The notes beneath the pieces are model-generated. The model searched no databases. It had not been told where the DNA came from and saw only the letters and a list, made by a program, of their open reading frames with translations. The position numbers and the translations under genes are program-made. A DNA stretch of 10,887 bases, taken from the NCBI GenBank assembly GCA_032249175.1, contig JAVVGK010000043.1, positions 1-10,887 of the forward strand. The letters are read 5' to 3'. This DNA is from DSFT01 sp032249175 (lineage in GTDB: Bacteria > Hydrothermota > Hydrothermia > LBFQ01 > DSFT01). How positions within the stretch are numbered: position 1 is the stretch's first letter; the number at the start of each line of letters is the position of its first letter. Shown one piece after another: positions 7,477-10,887 of this stretch.

Positions 7477-7486
7477 AAATTTTAAG
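7477..7486 (-). promoter_or_regulatory. -10-type decamer for the T9SS-tailed gene
   Basis: CTTAAAATTT on the minus strand. TAAAAT is 8 nt before the ATG at 7470. It lies 2 bp from the opposite-strand decamer at 7489-7498, so the two promoters are back to back inside a 33-bp gap. Confidence 0.55.
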
Positions 7487-7488
7487 GC

Positions 7489-7498
7489 TTTAAAATTT
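7489..7498 (+). promoter_or_regulatory. -10-type decamer for the yceI-like/cinA unit
   Basis: Exact TTTAAAATTT. TAAAAT (7491-7496) is 7 nt before the ATG at 7504, implying a leaderless mRNA. Any -35 would lie within the first codons of the divergent gene. Confidence 0.6.
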
Positions 7499-7503
7499 CA
7501 AAT

Positions 7504-8055
7504 ATGTTATTTTTAACCACTCTATATCAAATAAATATATCGGATGTTGAGGTAAGATACAAGGTAAATGAAACTCTCGTTCAGGTTGGAAAAACTACTG
7601 CTATTGGAAAAACAAAAGCAATAAGTGGTAAAATTTTTTTAAATTCTGATAATGCTTTTGATACAACTTCTATAATTAAAGTAGATTTATCAACACTAAA
7701 AAGTGATCAGGAAAGGAGAGATAGATATATAAAAACCAAAACACTTGAAGTTGAAAAGTATCCTTTTGCTGAGTTTTATCCTCAAAGAATTGAAGGATTG
7801 AAAGAAATTAAAGATGGAACTTATAATGTTAAAATTTATGGAAAATTGAAAATTAAGGATATTATTAAGAATGTTGTTTGGAGTGGTAAAATTGATATAA
7901 AAGATAATAAAGCTAATGTTTTCTTAAAAACTGAATTTCCCTTTGATTATTTTAATTTACAAAAGCCAAAAGTTCCTGTTGTTATTGAAATTGATGACCC
8001 AATTGTCTTAGAAGTTGAAGGTATTTTTGATATAAAGCAAAATAAAATTGATTAG
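7504..8055 (+). CDS. YceI-like lipid-binding family protein
   Basis: This 183-residue protein matches the YceI lipocalin-like barrel, which in other bacteria binds isoprenoid or similar lipids in the periplasm. Family features are visible in order: an opening strand YQINISDVEVRYKV (8-21), the LSTLKSDQERRDRYIKTKTLEVEKYPFAEF block (62-91, the usual D-x-R-[DN]-x-[HY]-L/I...yP core), GTYNVKIYGKLKIKDIIKNV (105-124) and a final DPIVLEVEG (165-173). Length is typical of the mature domain. Only seven residues (MLFLTTL) precede the barrel, too few for a normal signal peptide. Upstream extension is blocked by an in-frame TAA in the promoter, so location is uncertain. The 3' end overlaps cinA by 8 nt, pointing to co-transcription. 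The ligand is unknown. Confidence 0.85.
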   Translation: MLFLTTLYQINISDVEVRYKVNETLVQVGKTTAIGKTKAISGKIFLNSDNAFDTTSIIKVDLSTLKSDQERRDRYIKTKTLEVEKYPFAEFYPQRIEGLKEIKDGTYNVKIYGKLKIKDIIKNVVWSGKIDIKDNKANVFLKTEFPFDYFNLQKPKVPVVIEIDDPIVLEVEGIFDIKQNKID

Positions 8056-9187
8056 CGTCATAATTATAGGTGATGAATTACTTGAAGGATTTACAAGTGA
8101 AAAAAATTTATTTATTATTTCAAACTTTTTAAGAGCATATAAAAAAAATCTTCCGCAAAAAGCAATAATTGTAAAAGATAACAAAGAAGAAATTATAAAA
8201 GCAATTAGAAGTTTATTAAGTGAAAATCCAAAAGTTATTATAACAACAGGTGGAATTGGACCAACGGAAGATGATTTAACAATTGAAAGTATTTCAAAAG
8301 CTCTAAATTTAAATCTTATAAAAACAGAATTTGAAACAGAAATTGAAAAATATAAATATGTTATTGAGGGTTTTAAACTATTTAAAAATCCAAAAGGTAA
8401 AGCACCTGCCCAAATTGGCTATTATAACGAAACTTTAATAATTATTCTTCCTGGTGTTCCTTATGAAGTTGAAGGTTTTTTATATGAAAGTGAAATTGGT
8501 AAAATGTTAATAAGTGAAATTGAAGAGGGTTATGAATTTTTAATTATTAAGACAAATGGGATATATGAAACTCAATTAAGAGAGATATTATTACCATATT
8601 ATGATAAGCTTGGATTTTTTGGATATTTGCCAAGGAATGATGGTGTTTATTTAAAATTCAAATCAAATAGGCAAAAGCTTAATGAGATTAAAAATTTGCT
8701 TTCTGAGATTTTAAAAAATTATATATGGGGATATAATAATGATGAATTGGAATTTTTAGTAGGTAAAAAATTAAGTGAAAGGAAATTAAAAATTGCAATA
8801 GCAGAAAGCTTTACAGGTGGTTATCTTTCACATCTTATTACAAGAGTTCCTGGCTCCTCAAACTATTTCAAAGGCTCAATTATTGCTTATAATAGAGATA
8901 TTAAAAGAAACATATTAAATGTTAAAGCTGAAAATATATATTCAAAGGAATGTGTTATAGAAATGGCAAGAAATGTTAAATTATTATTTAATGCTGATGT
9001 TGGAATTTCTACAAGTGGGGTGGCAGGTCCAGAGCCTGATGATGGAGTTGAAGTAGGAAGAACTTTTTTTGGAATTTCATATAAAGAAGATATTGCTTAT
9101 GAATATAAATTTTCAGGTAGCAGAGATGCTATAAAAGAAAAAGGTAGTTATTATGCGTTGTTTTTACTTTTAAAAAATGTTAGTTAA
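8048..9187 (+). CDS. cinA: CinA-like protein: MoCF-type domain plus PncC nicotinamide-nucleotide amidohydrolase domain
   Basis: This 379-residue protein has the full two-domain CinA architecture, slightly shorter than usual. The N-terminal MoCF/COG1058-type domain shows ISVIIIGDELLEG (2-14), TTGGIGPTEDD (66-76) and ILPGVPYEVEGF (133-144). The family is linked to ADP-ribose or NMN-adduct pyrophosphatase activity. The C-terminal PncC domain deamidates nicotinamide mononucleotide in pyridine-nucleotide recycling. AESFTGG with Ser254, AYNRDIK with Tyr281 and Lys286, and TSGVAGP (322-328) are visible, so the catalytic set is intact. The start is TTG at 8048: an in-frame TAA lies five codons upstream and no ATG or GTG is available. 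No Shine-Dalgarno is visible; translation is probably coupled to the YceI-like gene it overlaps. A DNA-uptake role, as the name suggests, is not implied. Confidence 0.93.
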   Translation: MISVIIIGDELLEGFTSEKNLFIISNFLRAYKKNLPQKAIIVKDNKEEIIKAIRSLLSENPKVIITTGGIGPTEDDLTIESISKALNLNLIKTEFETEIEKYKYVIEGFKLFKNPKGKAPAQIGYYNETLIIILPGVPYEVEGFLYESEIGKMLISEIEEGYEFLIIKTNGIYETQLREILLPYYDKLGFFGYLPRNDGVYLKFKSNRQKLNEIKNLLSEILKNYIWGYNNDELEFLVGKKLSERKLKIAIAESFTGGYLSHLITRVPGSSNYFKGSIIAYNRDIKRNILNVKAENIYSKECVIEMARNVKLLFNADVGISTSGVAGPEPDDGVEVGRTFFGISYKEDIAYEYKFSGSRDAIKEKGSYYALFLLLKNVS

Positions 9188-9210
9188 AAATTGATCTTAA
9201 AAGCAACTTC

Positions 9211-9396
9211 TTATTCACTCTCTTTTTTAGGAACTTCAAAAAATTTATAAAAGAGCTGTCTAATCTCCCTAATATCCTCCTCTATCTTATCAAGCCTTCT
9301 ATTAACATCATCTATTCGTTTATTCAGCAAATTAGCGACAATACTAATAAATACCACAAGACTTGCTATAATTGTTAAGGCTTGTATCCATTCCAT
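9211..9396 (-). CDS. Small membrane coiled-coil protein, copy 3 of 3 (shortest coil)
   Basis: This 61-residue protein has one N-terminal membrane helix (about 4-25, QALTIIASLVVFISIVANLL) and then a charged amphipathic helix RIDDVNRRLDKIEEDIREIRQL, ending FFEVPKKESE. It is the last of three tandem copies. Relative to the first copy it lacks four coil residues, and relative to the middle copy seven. Its ATG directly follows the TAA of the middle copy (TAAATG), with AAGGAAAG as a weak ribosome-binding site. The family is unnamed to me. Similar short one-helix plus coil proteins are common in thermophiles, without a proven role. It is convergent with cinA across 23 bp with no clear terminator hairpin. 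Confidence 0.85.
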   Translation of the reverse strand: MEWIQALTIIASLVVFISIVANLLNKRIDDVNRRLDKIEEDIREIRQLFYKFFEVPKKESE

Positions 9397-9603
9397 TTAT
9401 TCACTTTCCTTCTTAGGAATTTCAAAAAATTTATAAAAGAGTTGTCTAATTTCCCTAACATCTTCCTCTATCTTATCAAGTCTTCTATTAACATCATCTA
9501 TCCTTTTATTCATATCATCCATCCTCTTATTCAACAAATTAGCGACAATGCTAATAAATACCACAAGACTTGCTATAATTGTTAAAGCTTGTATCCATTC
9601 CAT
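9397..9603 (-). CDS. Small membrane coiled-coil protein, copy 2 of 3 (longest coil)
   Basis: This 68-residue protein has the same membrane helix as its neighbours. Its coil contains two successive heptads, MDDMNKR and IDDVNRR, before LDKIEED, so it carries one extra heptad compared with the 61-residue copy. The start directly follows the stop of copy 1, where AAGGTGA could serve as a ribosome-binding site. The extra seven residues equal two turns of a coiled coil, so packing phase would be kept. The topology is probably a single-span protein with the coil on the cytoplasmic side, inferred from the positive charge just after the helix (NKR). Function unknown; homo- or hetero-oligomers with the sister copies are plausible. 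Confidence 0.85.
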   Translation of the reverse strand: MEWIQALTIIASLVVFISIVANLLNKRMDDMNKRIDDVNRRLDKIEEDVREIRQLFYKFFEIPKKESE

Positions 9604-9801
9604 TTATTCACCTTCCTTTTTAGGAACTTCAAAAAATTTATAAAATAACTGCCTAATTTCTCTAACATCTTCCTCTATCTTATCAAGTCTTCTATTTACA
9701 TCTTGTCTTAAATCATCTATTCGTTTATTTAACAAATTAGCAACAATACTGATAAATACTACGAGACTTGCTATAATTGTTAAAGCTTGTATCCATTCCA
9801 T
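9604..9801 (-). CDS. Small membrane coiled-coil protein, copy 1 of 3
   Basis: This 65-residue protein is encoded by the promoter-proximal copy. It has the membrane helix at about 4-25, then RIDDLRQDVNRRLDKIEEDVREIRQL and a C-terminal FFEVPKKEGE. Compared with the shortest copy it has four extra coil residues (LRQD), about one helical turn, the kind of stutter coiled coils tolerate. The ATG at 9799-9801 lies 9 nt after TAAAAT of an exact promoter decamer, with no Shine-Dalgarno, so translation of the first copy is probably leaderless or nearly so. The following copies depend on weak sites inside the preceding gene. No toxin, holin or scaffold function can be assigned from sequence. Confidence 0.85.
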   Translation of the reverse strand: MEWIQALTIIASLVVFISIVANLLNKRIDDLRQDVNRRLDKIEEDVREIRQLFYKFFEVPKKEGE

Positions 9802-9808
9802 TTATTTA

Positions 9809-9818
9809 AAATTTTAAA
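9809..9818 (-). promoter_or_regulatory. -10-type decamer for the triplicated small genes
   Basis: Exact TTTAAAATTT on the minus strand. TAAAAT lies 9 nt before the ATG at 9801, so little or no leader is expected. Confidence 0.6.
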
Positions 9819-9876
9819 GTATGGTGTTAAGTTATTAATGCCTTGTCCAATAATTCTGAAACTATTTATTTTTCTT

Positions 9877-9913
9877 TATTTTACTACCCACCCTAAAAAC
9901 AAGGCTTAGCCTT
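9877..9913 (-). repeat. Left copy of an inverted 37-nt hairpin element
   Basis: Read on the minus strand: hairpin AAGGC-TAA-GCCTT (9913-9901), a 4-nt linker, then a conserved 20-mer beginning TTAGGGTGGG and ending AAAATA (9896-9877). It matches the right copy at 29 of 37 positions and points toward the triplicated genes, ending 60 nt upstream of their decamer. Confidence 0.6.
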
Positions 9914-10052
9914 ATAAATGCCCATTTTTCGGCAATGGATTTTCGCCCCCTAAATACCCCCCAATAAAATCTATAATTTTTTAAAATTTTCATAAATTAA
10001 TTGAAAATCAATAAATTAAGCCAAAGGCTTATTATTAGGGTAGGGAGCAAAA
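9879..10052. mobile_element. Possible MITE-like element bounded by structured inverted repeats
   Basis: The 287-bp gene-free gap between divergent genes (9802-10088) contains inverted arms at 9877-9913 and 10018-10054, each flanked outside by TA (9877-9878 and 10053-10054). The interior has another small hairpin (CCATT at 9922-9926 with AATGG at 9934-9938) and C-runs unlike the surrounding AT-rich DNA. No transposase is encoded. TA target duplications are weak evidence in such AT-rich DNA. A pair of regulatory elements serving the two flanking genes explains the arms equally well. Confidence 0.3.
9980..9989 (+). promoter_or_regulatory. Orphan promoter decamer inside the gene-free gap
   Basis: Exact TTTAAAATTT, but no start codon follows at the usual 6-9 nt. 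A transcript starting near 9994 would run through the right-hand hairpin element (10018-10054) toward the lipoprotein gene. This could be a small RNA promoter or a chance match in AT-rich DNA. Confidence 0.25.
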
Positions 10053-10054
10053 TA
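10018..10054 (+). repeat. Right copy of an inverted 37-nt hairpin element
   Basis: Hairpin AAGCC-AAA-GGCTT (10018-10030; 10017 and 10031 also pair), linker ATTA, then a 20-mer beginning TTAGGGTAGG and ending AAAATA (10035-10054). Compared with the left copy one stem base pair is changed from G-C to C-G on both sides, so pairing is preserved. It ends 21 nt upstream of the lipoprotein gene's TAAAAT. Confidence 0.6.
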
Positions 10055-10073
10055 TATTAGAAGTTTCTTATGC

Positions 10074-10083
10074 TTTAAAATTT
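10074..10083 (+). promoter_or_regulatory. -10-type decamer for the lipoprotein gene
   Basis: Exact TTTAAAATTT. TAAAAT (10076-10081) is 7 nt before the ATG at 10089, the same spacing as at 82 and 7504, implying a leaderless mRNA. Confidence 0.6.
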
Positions 10084-10088
10084 TTAAT

Positions 10089-10817
10089 ATGAAACTTTTA
10101 AATTTTCTAATTTTAACCTTGGGGATGATTTTATTGTTTAGTTGTAGGAAGAATGTAACATCTGAAACTTCTGATATACCTCAGGATACAGTCAAGGGAA
10201 GTTGGAAAATGGAAGGAGGGATGGGTAAATTGAAATATGAACCTTATTTACCATATGATACGCTCTTTGTTTATATAGAAATTAAAGATACAATAGGCTC
10301 AACATCAAAGCCAAGTGTAAAAATTTCAAATGGTATTAATGAAATTATCATGGATACAATATACTGCTATCCTAGTGGATATTATAGGCAATGTAGTACA
10401 TTTGGAGAGTATCCAACTTCATTTTACAGGAGAAATACACTTTATAGTTTAGAAGTAAAAATTGACGCAAATAAATACCTAAAAGGTTATTTTTATACAC
10501 CAAACATAGATTCTATGAAAATTATCTCACCTGATTCAGTTCCTAAAAATACTTCATTTACAATAAGATGGCAATTCTTTGGAGTTCCAAGCAGTTATGA
10601 TTCTCTTTATTTAGGGATTGGGACCTTTGATACTACATGTTTAGCAATTTTTTTACCAGGCAATACTACTCAATATACTACTACACTTACAAATCCATGT
10701 AAAAATCTAGATACAATTCTTATAGGTGTTGGCTATATTAGAAAGAAAATTTTTGTTGATACTACAAAGAGATTTGATGTTTTTATATACAGAATAAGAC
10801 CTTTCAAAACTTACTAA
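10089..10817 (+). CDS. Putative secreted lipoprotein of unknown function
   Basis: This 242-residue protein has a lipoprotein signal peptide: MKLLN, hydrophobic LILTLGMILLF, and lipobox L-F-S-C with Cys19 as the lipidated residue. The mature part is strand-rich, with many aromatic and Thr residues. Four further cysteines (C93, C102, C184, C204) could form two disulfides, with C93/C102 flanking a Tyr-rich loop. The segment PDSVPKNTSFTIRWQF (148-163) resembles the start of an Ig-like or fibronectin-like beta-sandwich. I do not recognise the family. Location would be the inner or outer membrane surface. The ATG follows an exact promoter decamer and no ribosome-binding site is present. Its stop codon overlaps by 4 nt the stop of the convergent acpS-like gene. 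Confidence 0.75.
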   Translation: MKLLNFLILTLGMILLFSCRKNVTSETSDIPQDTVKGSWKMEGGMGKLKYEPYLPYDTLFVYIEIKDTIGSTSKPSVKISNGINEIIMDTIYCYPSGYYRQCSTFGEYPTSFYRRNTLYSLEVKIDANKYLKGYFYTPNIDSMKIISPDSVPKNTSFTIRWQFFGVPSSYDSLYLGIGTFDTTCLAIFLPGNTTQYTTTLTNPCKNLDTILIGVGYIRKKIFVDTTKRFDVFIYRIRPFKTY

Positions 10818-10887
10818 TAGATTATACATATGCCTACTGCATAATTTTCAGAATGACTAATGGATATTTCAATTTTTCTACTTCCAA
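10814..10887 (-). CDS. acpS: C-terminal fragment of holo-[acyl-carrier-protein] synthase (partial)
   Basis: The minus-strand frame entering from the right edge encodes GSRKIEISISHSENYAVGICIIY and stops at TAG (10814-10816). SISHSENYAV is the characteristic C-terminal strand and turn of AcpS, where V-S-I-S-H-x-x-x-Y-A-x-A is typical. AcpS transfers 4'-phosphopantetheine from CoA to apo-ACP, which fatty acid synthesis needs. The catalytic and metal-binding N-terminal part lies outside the window. The other two frames on this strand soon hit stops. The call rests on 23 residues; a different protein with a similar C-terminus is possible. It is convergent with the lipoprotein gene, with a 4-nt overlap. 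Confidence 0.65.
   Translation of the reverse strand, partial: GSRKIEISISHSENYAVGICIIY

Larger units (their letters stand above)
9211..9801 (-). repeat. Tandem triplication of a small membrane coiled-coil gene
   Basis: Three complete genes of 198, 207 and 186 bp follow head to tail with no spacer; each TAA is immediately followed by the next ATG. The first 27 residues are identical in all three, while the DNA differs mainly at third codon positions. This shows that the copies have persisted under selection for protein sequence. The variable part is the number of coil residues between the Arg after LLNK and LDKIEED. Confidence 0.9.

Noticed and set aside
9382..9585. Plus-strand open frame opposite the triplicated small genes
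   Set aside because: Composition is an antisense shadow. The minus-strand frames are conserved at protein level among copies with silent differences.
9211..9801. CRISPR array or simple tandem repeat
   Set aside because: Units are about 186-207 bp, are complete genes and differ mainly at silent sites; there are no short repeats with unique spacers.
9948..9966. G-quadruplex from the C/G runs in the gap
   Set aside because: Only two long G-runs are close together on the minus strand; four are needed for an intramolecular quadruplex.

Overview
The window is a very AT-rich bacterial chromosome segment. It is densely coded, with short intergenic gaps. Several features suggest a thermophilic or anaerobic member of an uncultured candidate phylum of the WOR-3 type: a PATAN/roadblock-like protein, small membrane coiled-coil proteins in tandem, a type IX secretion-like C-terminal tail, an outer-membrane barrel and a lipoprotein. 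The cell envelope is clearly Gram-negative-like (barrel with signal peptide, lipobox protein). The taxonomic guess is weak; the gene families do not depend on it.

Layout. Positions 82-738 (+) hold a PATAN/DUF4388 plus roadblock-like protein, convergent with a small heat-shock protein (753-1214, -) across a shared hairpin. An outer-membrane barrel gene (1358-2191, -) and uvrA (2264-5077, -) follow. Next is a three-gene operon on the minus strand: two divergent paralogs of unknown function (6316-6708 and 5933-6319) and a metallo-beta-lactamase-fold hydrolase (5136-5936), joined by ATGA overlaps. A protein with a type IX secretion-like tail (6748-7470, -) is divergent, with only 33 bp between start codons, from a YceI-like gene (7504-8055, +), which overlaps cinA (8048-9187, +). 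Three abutting copies of a tiny membrane coiled-coil gene (9211-9801, -) come next. They are followed by a gene-free stretch (9802-10088) with an inverted structured element, a lipoprotein gene (10089-10817, +), and the last codons of a probable acpS (10814-10887, -).

The strongest unifying signal is regulatory. Almost every transcription unit starts with the decamer TTTAAAATTT or a one- to two-base variant. In six units the decamer lies so close to the start codon (TAAAAT hexamer 6-9 nt upstream) that the mRNA should be leaderless. Only operon-internal genes and two genes likely to be abundant (Hsp20, the barrel) carry clear GGAGG-type Shine-Dalgarno sites. The most unusual structures are the triplicated membrane coiled-coil genes, whose coil length differs by whole helical turns, and the inverted 37-nt hairpin element beside them, which shows a compensatory base-pair change.
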